Shown here piece by piece: positions 1-6,761 of a stretch of DNA of 11,719 nt; position 1 is the stretch's first letter, and each line of letters begins with the position of its first letter. The position numbers and the translations under genes are program-made. The notes beneath the pieces were generated by a model. The model had not been told where the DNA came from. It saw only the letters and a program-made list of their open reading frames with translations, and searched no databases. Source of the DNA: an uncultured bacterium (GTDB lineage Bacteria > Patescibacteria > JAEDAM01 > Absconditabacterales > Absconditicoccaceae); NCBI GenBank assembly GCA_903904545.1, contig CAIVDB010000039.1:1-11719 (forward strand). The letters are read 5' to 3'.

Positions 1-9
1 CAAAAAGAT

Positions 10-37
10 TTGCTTTTCTAAGAAAAAAGAGTAAAAT
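10..37 (+). promoter_or_regulatory. candidate sigma70-type promoter
   Basis: TTGCTT at 10-15 and TAAAAT at 32-37 are separated by 16 nt, close to TTGACA and TATAAT. Transcription would begin near 44, only a few bases before the ATG at 47, which favours the ATG at 101 for the downstream secreted protein. Motif inspection only. Confidence 0.33.
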
Positions 38-100
38 TATCAGAAGATGGATAAAGTTTATGCCATTTTTACCAAAGATTTTATCTCTTTGTATCCAAAA

Positions 101-682
101 ATGAAGAAATTTCTAAGAATTACCCTCCTTGTACTCTGTATACTTACAGCAATCATGATCCCGAAAGACAAAAGTAATGGAGCAACCGACAGTACTAATG
201 TTTCATTGGCTATCGTTCCCGGGGAAGTAGATTATAACGTTTCTGGTAGTATCAATCTAGGAACCTTCTCTGGTGATATAGTTGCTGTTACCCTTACAGG
301 AAATTTTAATACAGGCTCTTTCTGGGCAAAAGATCTTTCAGGAACTTATTATGCAGGGACGAGATATTGGAAAATTAGTTCTTCTCAAATGACAGGAACC
401 AAAGGAAGTAATATACCAGTAAATACCTATTATGTCATCAGACCAAATACAGCATCAACACCCATATTTAGTGGAGAAACAACAAGCTGAGCAATTATTA
501 CAACATCAAGTGGTCGATTGGATATCAGCAGCTTCCAACAACAACCACTTGTCACATTGAGCAACAATAGTGGATACCTGTATTGGATATCCATTACGCC
601 TTCCATAGCCATTACCGTCCCTGCAGGACAACAGATAGATACGTATAGAGCAGTACTTACCGTTACCGTACCTTGGAGTTAG
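101..682 (+). CDS. small secreted beta-rich protein, unrecognised family (UGA read as Gly)
   Basis: I do not recognise this family. From the ATG at 101 the protein has 193 residues. It opens with MKKFLR, then a hydrophobic stretch (LLVLCILTAIMI), a typical signal peptide or membrane anchor; an in-frame ATG at 47 would add 18 residues ahead of it. The remainder is rich in Ser, Thr, Gly, Val and Ile in alternating patterns (INLGTFSG, VAVTLTGNFN, ITVPAGQQ, AVLTVTVPWS), as in secreted beta-sandwich domains; cysteine is absent after the signal. The TGA at 488 is read as Gly, and the frame continues 63 residues to a TAG at 680. It may be a surface or pilus-like protein, somewhat reminiscent of WxL-type wall proteins, but that is a guess. 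It converges on the flippase gene. Confidence 0.72.
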
Positions 683-737
683 TGATCTAAAAAATCAGTA
701 ATCTAACGAAATGTAAGAATTTTCTTAATCAGCACGT

Positions 738-765
738 ATTCATTATTCATTATTCATTATTCATT
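738..765. repeat. four 7-bp repeats (ATTCATT) over the flippase 3' end
   Basis: Four exact, phased copies of ATTCATT run from 738 to 765. Read on the minus strand (AATGAAT) they supply the last codons and the TAA stop (743-745) of the flippase gene. The other four minus-strand genes here also end at a heptad array. Confidence 0.85.
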
Positions 766-2299
766 CTACACTTTCTACAGTAAGTCATTTAGCTATTTTT
801 TTGATTACAGAAAATGAAGAGAGCACAAACAATCCATTAAAAATAATTACAACAACAAAGAAAGTAAAAGCGCTGAGAGAAACAAAGTAATCAATATAAG
901 CACCTATACCTCCAAAGACAAGCAACAATAAAGATAATTTCACAAAAGAATGCGAAGAAAACAAAGGGAAAATAGATTTCTTTCTTGCCACGAACAAAGC
1001 TCATAACATAAAAATAAATTCTATACTCAATTGAGTAACAACACCGCCCAAAAGTCCATAGTGAGGAATTGCCCATATTCCTAGTGGGATTCAAATAAGA
1101 ACACCGATAAGATTGATAGGCAAAAGGACATTCTGCCTTTCTACAGCGACAAAGAGATAATTATATACTTGTTTAATAAAACTCCACCATAAGACGATTC
1201 AAAGAAAGGGTAAAACCTGATCTGATCACCAAGAAGAGATACTCGCAAAACTTCCCAAAAATGCTTTTCCAGAGATGATACGGATAATCCATTCAGCAAA
1301 AACCCAGAAATTAATAGCGATAATTCCCACTATCCAATACATCATCAGAAGAAGATTTCCCATACTTTGGCGCCTATGGAATAAGGAATAGGAAGATATT
1401 TTATGTAAGAGACTATTTCCCAAAGCCGAGGGGATAATGAGAAGAATTTCTATCAAAGACAAAGAAAGTGCCCAGATACCTACAGCATCACTTCCCCCAG
1501 ATGTAGGAAGAAACCAACCAAGAAAAAGTAAGACAATCAGAGTATGAAAACTACTCAGATAATAGGAAACTCAATATTGCCAATTCCTTAAAATAATATT
1601 TTTAGTAAAATTTCGATCAAAAATCACATGCAAAGGCAAAATTCTATTTGCCCTCCAATGAATTTCGATATTTTGTCCTATCCCACTGGCTACGACAGAG
1701 AACAAAATAAGGCAGAAGACTAAGATGGAAAGACTACTCCCATCGAAAGAGACATGTTTAAAGAAAATATAGACTACAGGGACCAGAATCAATATCTGAG
1801 AAAGTCTAGCAGTGATGAGACTAATACTAAGTTGTTCCATCTTCCGAAATAACTGAAGAGGAAGTTGTTGAATTCCTGCGAACATAAAACTCGCAGAAAA
1901 AACCATACCCAAAGGGAGTCACCGAACTAAATAAGGATTTCCTGTATAAGCAGGAAGTAAATAAGCAACAACAATAGCAAGCACATAAATCACCGACATA
2001 ATAATAAGTCTTGTCCCAACAAATTTACCATATTCTTGTCTAAGTAAAGGATGTTGAGGATCTTTTTCTTCTTCTTTGATTTTTCCAAGACTTTGGACAG
2101 CAAGAACATAAAGGCCCAAGTCAGCTAAAGCAGTCCAAATAGCAAAATATTTTAAAATCGTAGAATAATCACCATATCTCAAAGGACCAAGATAGGGAGT
2201 CATAATTTTGATAATAAGAAAACCAAAAAGAGCACTAATAATCCTACCTAGTAGCTGCCAGAAAGCGTCTTTGATCACCAATCTATGTGAAGAAGCCAT
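743..2299 (-). CDS. polysaccharide flippase, MOP superfamily (Wzx-like)
   Basis: This is an integral membrane protein of 518 residues with about 12-14 hydrophobic segments, the size and layout of lipid-linked oligosaccharide flippases and MATE-like exporters. The N-terminus (AFWQLLGRIISALFGFLIIK, then PYLGPLRYGDYS) matches the usual Wzx opening, where a first helix leads into a short G-x-x-x-Y-G loop. Such proteins move lipid-linked glycans across the cytoplasmic membrane for capsule, glycoprotein or wall polymers. Eight TGA codons are read as Gly (1919, 1571, 1226, 1199, 1091, 1001, 785, 761), many inside helices or turns such as VRGLPLG and FMLGALF; the standard code would give four or five fragments. 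The C-terminal tail (GIMNNE) is encoded by a heptad array. No glycosyltransferase neighbours, so the substrate cannot be inferred. Confidence 0.87.
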
Positions 2300-2374
2300 A
2301 TCATCATATAAAATTTAAAATTTTAATTCGACCGCCAAAAGAACAAGTGAAACGAAGTTATTTTGGATGCGAGA

Positions 2375-2380
2375 ATTATA
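2375..2380 (-). promoter_or_regulatory. candidate -10 element for the flippase gene
   Basis: A perfect TATAAT lies on the minus strand about 75 nt upstream of the flippase ATG. The hexamer 17 nt further upstream (TTTATG) is a poor -35. The rest of 2300-2451 holds no ORF or structure I can support. Confidence 0.3.
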
Positions 2381-2451
2381 CTTACCGTCTGCGGATACAT
2401 AAAGTATGAACAAAGTGAAATAATTTATGATTTCCAAAGCGGTACAGTATA

Positions 2452-2507
2452 ATTTCTAATTTTCAATCCTTAATAAACCGATTCCAAATTCCCGATTCCT
2501 GATTCCA
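2452..2507. repeat. eight degenerate 7-bp repeats (ATTCC type) at the 3' end of the DUF5673-like gene
   Basis: Eight consecutive heptads can be phased: ATTTCTA, ATTTTCA, ATCCTTA, ATAAACC, GATTCCA, AATTCCC, GATTCCT, GATTCCA. The last four are close to the ATTCCTR unit of the large array at 3082. The array ends 4 bp from the TAA of the neighbouring minus-strand gene. Confidence 0.72.
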
Positions 2508-2511
2508 TTTT

Positions 2512-2967
2512 TTACAACTGAAACTTTCTAATCATCTTTTCAAATCCTGTCTGATTATAATCATCCAATAAAAGAAGATATTTATTGAGTTCCAAAAGGA
2601 ATTGTTTTATGTGCTCAGGGGTATCAGCAAAAGTATAAATAGTATGCCCAGACACGGAGACAAAAACAATATTTTTAAGTTTCTTGTCCTTTATATAGAG
2701 TTCCAAGACATATCATGAAAAAGACGACCAAGAACGTTGCTGGGTCCCAATAGCTAATCACTGATTATCGATACGAAGGGTTTGTACCTGATTATGAATA
2801 ACTGAGTAATAAAGATATCATCACAAAAGAAAAAACAACAACACAGCACCAACATAATTGGAACTAAAGACAGTTAACAAAAAAACTGCAATAAAAATAG
2901 TGGAAAAGGCAACATATCGCCATTTTCCTCTTTGAAATTTTTCAGAACCATATACCAAGACTTCCAT
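2512..2967 (-). CDS. two-helix membrane protein resembling DUF5673
   Basis: The protein has 151 residues and is only continuous if the TGA codons at 2821, 2818, 2758 and 2713 are read as Gly. After a short basic N-terminus (MEVLVYGSEKFQRGKWRY) come two hydrophobic segments (VAFSTIFIAVFLLTVF and VGAVLLFFLLGGYLYYSVI). A soluble C-terminal domain follows with alternating beta-like strands (VQTLRIDNQGLAIG, then a Trp/Ser stretch, ELYIKDKKLKNIVFVSV) and a final helix (PEHIKQFLLELNKYLLLLD). This order, two helices followed by a small PH-like domain ending in a helix, is what I recall for the DUF5673 family common in CPR genomes; its role is unknown. The ATG at 2967 is chosen because it precedes the basic segment; the frame is open to 3042. 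The stop is TAA at 2512. Confidence 0.7.
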
Positions 2968-3081
2968 AGCGAACTTAGTAGGAAATAAAACAAAAATAGT
3001 GTAAGGGCTTAGGGGGAATAATCAAGAGAAATTAATGTTAGTTTATCGGTGTATTGGGAATTGGCGTATTGGGGGGGGGGA
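2968..3081. other. non-coding spacer ending in a run of ten G
   Basis: I see no gene or RNA here. It contains G-rich short repeats (GTATTGGGAATTGG, then GCGTATTGG) followed by ten consecutive G residues at 3071-3080, unusual in such AT-rich DNA. The run abuts the 32-unit heptad array. Confidence 0.7.
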
Positions 3082-3305
3082 ATTCCTAATTTCTAATTTC
3101 TAATTACTAATTCCTGATTCCTAATTACTAATTCCTGATTCCTAATTCCTAATTACTAATTACTAATTCCTGATTCCTAATTCCTGATTCCTAATTTCTG
3201 ATTCCTGATTCCTAATTCCTAATTCCTGATTCCTGATTCCTAATTCCTGATTCCTGATTCCTAATTCCTGATTCCTAATTCCTGATTCCTGATTCCTGAT
3301 TCCTG
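3082..3305. repeat. 32-unit tandem array of 7-bp repeats (consensus ATTCCTR)
   Basis: The 224 bp divide exactly into 32 heptads without a single indel. Most units are ATTCCTG or ATTCCTA; variants are ATTACTA, ATTTCTA and ATTTCTG. Variants cluster at the left end while the right end is nearly pure ATTCCTG, consistent with recent expansion from the ksgA side. The array ends 1 bp before the TAA of ksgA, so the ksgA transcript would carry a purine-rich CAGGAAT/TAGGAAT tail. The period of 7 and lack of spacers exclude CRISPR. Heptameric STRR repeats of heterocystous cyanobacteria are a loose analogy. Confidence 0.97.
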
Positions 3306-3306
3306 A

Positions 3307-4314
3307 TTATTTTATAATAAGAGCGATGTCCTCGAAATTAAGCTCTTCCAATCTCCTCTTCTTCAATGTTTCTGGGATAGAAAATAAGCAGAATTCTTTT
3401 CACGACTTTCCTCCATCTTCCCTGCCTACCGGACAGGCAGGTTCGAAAACCCTGGACCTTCTTCAATTTTCCTCTATCTTCCTCAACGTTCCTCAATTTT
3501 GGTCAATTTTGTTCGATTTTGAACTATTTTTTTCAAGAGAACGCTTCGTTACAATTTTTTCAATTGAACCAAGTGTCTTCCTACTAAACGGCGCATACAA
3601 TTCTAAAAAACACAAAAAAGAACTCCATGAAACTTTTAGTTTTTCACTTTTAGTTGTTAGTTGAACCAAGCAACTCTTCACCTTCGGAGCAGGCTTAAAA
3701 CACTTTGCAGGGACTCATTTGAGATAGACAACATCATATGCATAATTGATCATCCATCGAAGATAAGATTTCTTTTTAGCATCGCTACGAAGTTTTTGTC
3801 CTACCTCATCTTGCAGCATAAAAATTCATCATGCATAATACTGTCTCCCCTCTCCAAAAAACTTTCTCAATATCGGCGAAGTAATATAATAGGGAAGATT
3901 ACCAACCACAAGGGTCTTCTTTGTGTCTAAATTTTTATTTTGCAATAGTGTATCTACGTCTATTTCCAGAACGTCGCCTTGAATAATATTGAAGTGCGTT
4001 CAGTATTCAGAGTGAAGAGATAAGAGGTTAGTTCAGGGTTTAGAATTCTGAAATCAACTCTGAATGCTATGTTCTGTACTTTGCACTCAATTTTGCACGC
4101 TGACTTCTAAACTCTGCGCTAACGAAACATCTTTTTCAATCACAAAAAAATTATCAGAAATATCCAGAATAAGTTTCGTTATAGCGCCCTTCCCCGGTCC
4201 AATCTCTATCAAGGCCTCACACCCCAAAGAGGAATACAGACTTTGAATATGTTCAGCAATATATGTTCTTACCTTACTATCTATAAGGAAGTTCTGTCCA
4301 AGATACGATCACAT
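3307..4314 (-). CDS. ksgA: 16S rRNA adenine-N6,N6-dimethyltransferase KsgA/RsmA with repeat insertions
   Basis: KsgA dimethylates two adjacent adenines in the 3' hairpin of 16S rRNA using S-adenosylmethionine, late in 30S assembly. The 335-residue product starts ATG-TGA (M-G) and shows family motifs in order: LGQNFLID (5-12), SAM-binding motif EIGPGKG (37-43), acidic E60 (FVIEKD), GD at 113-114, catalytic NLPYYITSP (139-147), FMLQDEV (165-171), and VPAKCFKPAPKVKSCLV (201-217). The end (RRLEELNFEDIALII) matches the usual RAEELSVEDF ending. Eleven TGA codons are read as Gly. Relative to E. coli KsgA (273 aa) two extra segments stand out, roughly residues 66-107 and 261-313; both coincide with repeats in the DNA. 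Because all motifs and the C-terminus remain in frame, the gene is probably functional. It diverges from folC. Confidence 0.9.
3410..3530. repeat. 10-bp tandem repeat array with a nested palindrome, inside ksgA coding sequence
   Basis: From 3451 to 3530 eight consecutive 10-bp units occur on the plus strand: CCTGGACCTT, CTTCAATTTT, CCTCTATCTT, CCTCAACGTT, CCTCAATTTT, GGTCAATTTT, GTTCGATTTT, GAACTATTTT. In the ksgA sense the consensus is AAAATTGAGG. Another unit (CCTCCATCTT) lies at 3410-3419 beyond the palindrome at 3421-3441, so the palindrome appears inserted into the array. Translation is uninterrupted because TGA is sense. Confidence 0.88.
3421..3441. repeat. CCTGCC...GGCAGG palindrome, copy 1 (inside ksgA)
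   Basis: A 21-bp imperfect palindrome, CCTGCCT-ACCGGAC-AGGCAGG. It encodes PACPVGR in KsgA. A near-identical 20-bp copy lies at 7485-7504. Short GC-rich palindromes like this resemble REP/BIME-type elements. Confidence 0.85.
3996..4121. repeat. degenerate 7-bp repeat tract inside ksgA coding sequence
   Basis: About 126 bp can be phased into heptads, clearest at 3996-4044: GCGTTCA, GTATTCA, GAGTGAA, GAGATAA, GAGGTTA, GTTCAGG, GTTTAGA. Further on ACTCTGA-, ACTTTGC- and ACTCAAT-like words recur every 7 bp. The tract encodes about residues 66-107 of KsgA, a segment of low sequence complexity rich in Q, S, N and G. The family normally needs only about a dozen residues here between the acidic SAM-binding strand and the GD motif. 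Confidence 0.6.
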
Positions 4315-4327
4315 GCTATTACATAGA

Positions 4328-4333
4328 ATTATA
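4328..4333 (-). promoter_or_regulatory. candidate -10 element for ksgA
   Basis: A perfect TATAAT lies on the minus strand 14 nt upstream of the ksgA ATG. If used, the transcript would begin about 7 nt before the start codon, a nearly leaderless message. No -35 hexamer is convincing, and the site lies beside an imperfect repeat. Confidence 0.28.
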
Positions 4334-4339
4334 AAAATA

Positions 4340-4385
4340 CATTACTACTGCATTACATTTCCATTACCATCCATTACACTTCATT
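4340..4385. repeat. imperfect CATTAC repeats between ksgA and folC
   Basis: CATTAC recurs at 4340, 4351, 4362 and 4372, spaced 11, 11 and 10 bp. The tract lies in the divergent spacer between ksgA and folC; the rest of that spacer (to 4477) shows only a weak hairpin (TTCTTTTTTTGAAGAA). Confidence 0.6.
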
Positions 4386-4477
4386 TCTACAGATTAGCTC
4401 CCTACAATCAAAACAAAAAATACCTTCTTTTTTTGAAGAAAATCGCTATACAGGGAGACACTTTTATTCTTGTCTAC

Positions 4478-5620
4478 ATGATGAAATTGATGCATACCTA
4501 TGATGAGGCGCTTAAATATATTTTCAAAAAAGAAGTCATCAAAAAGCCAAGCCTTGAAAAGATAAAGATGGCTGATGAGAAATTAGATCATCCCCATACT
4601 GCTTACAAAAACATCCATATTGCAGGGACTAACGGGAAAGGCTCTGTCACTAAGATGACGTTTTCCTGTCTCCAGAAAGCGGGGAAAAAGGTAGGTTGTC
4701 TCACTTCTCCCCACCTCAATAATATCAGAGAAAGAATAGAGACACAGGACGGACTCATCACAAAAAAAGAACTGGTAAAATATACAAATCAGATTATCAA
4801 AACGGGGGTTGTCCTTTCTTACTTCGAAATGTGCTGTATGATAGCGTTTCTTCACTTCAAGGCGAAGGGCTGTGAATACGCAGTGATAGAAGTTTGACTT
4901 GGAGGACTCTCCGATGCCACAAACATTATCAAGCCAGTCATCACCTGTATTACGAACATTGGACGAGACCATCAAGAGATACTAGGAGATACCTTACAAA
5001 AAATAGCAAAAGAAAAGGCTGGAATAATAAAAGAGAAGATCCCTTTAGTAGTAAGTAAAAGGAATCCCACAATAGAAAAAATAGCTCACAAACACCAAGC
5101 CCCCATATATTATGCAACGAAGAAAGTAAAAACAAATCTCCTTGGTAAACATCAAGAAACGAATGCAAGCATGGCCTATACTATTTGCAAACAGTTGGGA
5201 CTCAAAGAGGCGGTCATACAAGAAGGACTCTCAGATACTCAACATACAGGAAGATTACAATACATCACACCCAATCTCTGTATAGATGGAGCGCATAATA
5301 AAGATGGCATCGAGACATTGAAGGAATATATCAAGACAATTAAAGATAAATATACAACTATCGTCTATTGCTTTACACTCAGCAAGGGAAAAAATCTACA
5401 AGATTTTCTCGTGCCAATATTAGGAAAAAACAATATCTACAAAATTGTAGATACTCATCATTATAGACTTCCTTCTGCACAAACACTCAAAAAACAAATG
5501 GGAAAAATCCCTTGCGAAATACTCTCTCCAGAGCAAATAAAGCACTTAGCCAAAAAAAATCCTACTACATTATATATGGTATTTGGATCACTCTATATGA
5601 TAGGCAATTTTATCACATAA
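4478..5620 (+). CDS. folC: bifunctional dihydrofolate/folylpolyglutamate synthase FolC
   Basis: FolC, a cytoplasmic ATP-dependent Mur-ligase relative, adds glutamate to dihydropteroate and/or folates, which activates folates and retains them in the cell. The 380-residue protein shows the P-loop GTNGKGSV (50-57), TSPHLNNIRERI (76-87), EVGLGGLSDATN (138-149), NIGRDHQEILGDT (160-172), EKAGIIK (179-185, with the lysine usually carbamylated in the family) and DGAHN (270-274). The first Gly of the EVGLGG motif is a TGA (4895), one of the clearest proofs of the code. Usual FolC reads GLGGRLDATN; here R-L is replaced by L-S, so substrate preference could differ. It is somewhat shorter than typical FolC (about 420). 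ATGs at 4478, 4481 and 4493 are possible starts; there is no clear Shine-Dalgarno site. The transporter gene follows after 9 nt. Confidence 0.92.
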
Positions 5621-5629
5621 AAAGCACCA

Positions 5630-6295
5630 ATGGGGAAAAGATGATTAAGTAAAATCAACGTTATAGTAGCACTCTATATCTTCTGTATCTGCGGAGCAGA
5701 GCTTATGGGAGCCAAAATATTCCCCTTGATCAATATCTTCGGATATCAACTCAATGCCAGTGTGGGAATATTTTTTATTCCCATCATCTATTCACTCAAT
5801 GACATACTCAACGAAGTCTATGGACCAAAGGCGGCAAGATCTATGGTAAAGATAGGGATAGGAATAGTTATATTGATACTCCTCTCTTCTTTACTCTTCA
5901 CTTCTCTACCTCCTGCAACTCGTTTCATAGCACAAAATAGTGCATATCAATGAATCTTTGGAGTATCCATGAGGATGGCATTAGCAAGTCTGATTGCTTT
6001 TGGTGCAAGTGATTTTTTGGATATCTATATCTTCAGCAAAATACGTAAAGCATTCGGTCAAAAACGTTTGTGGCTCAGAAACAATGTTTCTAATATTATC
6101 TCACAAGCTATCGATACAATACTCTTTATGACGATAGCTTTCTACGCAATAGACAAGGGAGTGGGAGAGAATGTAGCATTTTTACTCAGCATAAGTCTCC
6201 CTTATTGGATCCTCAAATGTTGTGCATCTATCATAGAGACTCCTTTTGTATACCTAGGAATCCGCCGATTGAAGAAAGAGAATCCAGCAGAATAA
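5630..6295 (+). CDS. yhhQ: YhhQ/VUT-family queuosine precursor transporter
   Basis: A 221-residue inner-membrane protein with about six hydrophobic segments, the same length as E. coli YhhQ, which takes up the deazapurine precursors preQ0/preQ1 for queuosine in tRNA. The signature lies at about residues 44-68: GIFFIPIIYSLNDILNEVYG followed by PKAAR, matching the family pattern FPLTFLINDxxxEVYGxxRAR. Other family-like segments are GASDFLDIYIFSKIRK and the Arg/Asn-rich RLWLRNNVSNIISQ before a helix with conserved Asp (AIDTILF). TGA at 5642 and 5951 are read as Gly. The ATG at 5630 (MGKRGLSKIN) supplies the first transmembrane helix that the ATG at 5705 would cut. It lies 9 nt after folC and is probably co-transcribed. 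Substrate is inferred from the family. Confidence 0.87.
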
Positions 6296-6352
6296 TAGAG
6301 ATTGACTTTATATGAAAAATTGATATATTGAGGATCAAAAACAAAATCACAT

Positions 6353-6703
6353 ATGGAAACAATTACACTAAGTCCTGAACAGGCAAAAACTCAGGCAGAA
6401 AAGATCTGTGACGATGTAAAGACACTCACAGAAGGACTAAATAATGGGCTTATTTTAGCCTACAAAAAGGAAGTAAAACAATTAACACTCTTTTGTTTCA
6501 AAGACCCACACGACAACAACGGAAATTGGTATTCTATACAAATAAAAGGGAAATATTTGGAAAAACCAGTTGGATTACATGGTTTCTCAAAAGAAATTAT
6601 AAAAGAAACTATAAGCAATTTTAGAAAAGCGGGTTGGGTAATAAAACAAGAAGGGAAATTCTCTACGTTTGGCGGAGGATCGTTTAAAATAGATCTTCCA
6701 TAA
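6353..6703 (+). CDS. 116-aa hypothetical soluble protein
   Basis: I do not recognise this protein. It is a hydrophilic 116-residue product without signal peptide, membrane segment or TGA codon. The N-terminal third is helical and charged (LSPEQAKTQAEKICDDVKTLTEG); the middle looks like beta strands (VKQLTLFCFKDP, NWYSIQIKG); a helix follows (SKEIIKETISNFRKAGW) and a Gly-rich end (FSTFGGGSFKIDLP). The helix plus beta-hairpin ending resembles small winged-helix or DUF-type folds, but no motif supports a function. It lies 57 nt after the transporter gene in the same direction, with a terminator-like hairpin after its TAA, so it could be the last gene of the folC operon. Confidence 0.7.
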   Translation: METITLSPEQAKTQAEKICDDVKTLTEGLNNGLILAYKKEVKQLTLFCFKDPHDNNGNWYSIQIKGKYLEKPVGLHGFSKEIIKETISNFRKAGWVIKQEGKFSTFGGGSFKIDLP

Positions 6704-6713
6704 AAAAATACTC

Positions 6714-6745
6714 AAATAAGTCATATTGGCTTACTTTTGTTTTAT
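6714..6745 (+). terminator. intrinsic-terminator-like hairpin between convergent genes
   Basis: AAGTC-ATATT-GGCTT (extendable to TAAGTC/GGCTTA with one G-U pair) is followed by the T-rich CTTTTGTTTTATCTTTT. On the minus strand the same hairpin is followed by GAGTATTTTTTT, so it could end both converging transcripts. Confidence 0.55.
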
Positions 6746-6761
6746 CTTTTATCTTTTACTA
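6741..6761. repeat. three 7-bp repeats (TTTATCT) at the 3' end of the DUF3592-like gene
   Basis: TTTATCT, TTTATCT, TTTACTA lie at 6741-6761, exactly phased. In the sense of the minus-strand gene they read TAGTAAA-AGATAAA-AGATAAA and encode its last residues (VKDKR) and TAA stop. Short, so chance is possible, but the position matches the other arrays. Confidence 0.5.

Noticed and set aside
785..2299. Flippase as a pseudogene broken by several stops
   Set aside because: All internal stops are TGA, none is TAA or TAG, and the frame never shifts; with UGA as Gly it is one intact protein.
3082..3305. CRISPR array
   Set aside because: Units are 7 bp and contiguous, with no spacers and no cas genes nearby.
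3326..3664. Plus-strand ORF of 112 aa opposite ksgA
   Set aside because: The minus strand encodes clear KsgA motifs across the same DNA; the plus-strand translation has no recognisable domain and its content comes from the decamer repeats and palindrome.
4478..5620. UGA as tryptophan (code 4)
   Set aside because: The TGA in FolC falls on the invariant first Gly of EVGLGG, and those in PpdK on Gly sites; Trp sites use TGG.
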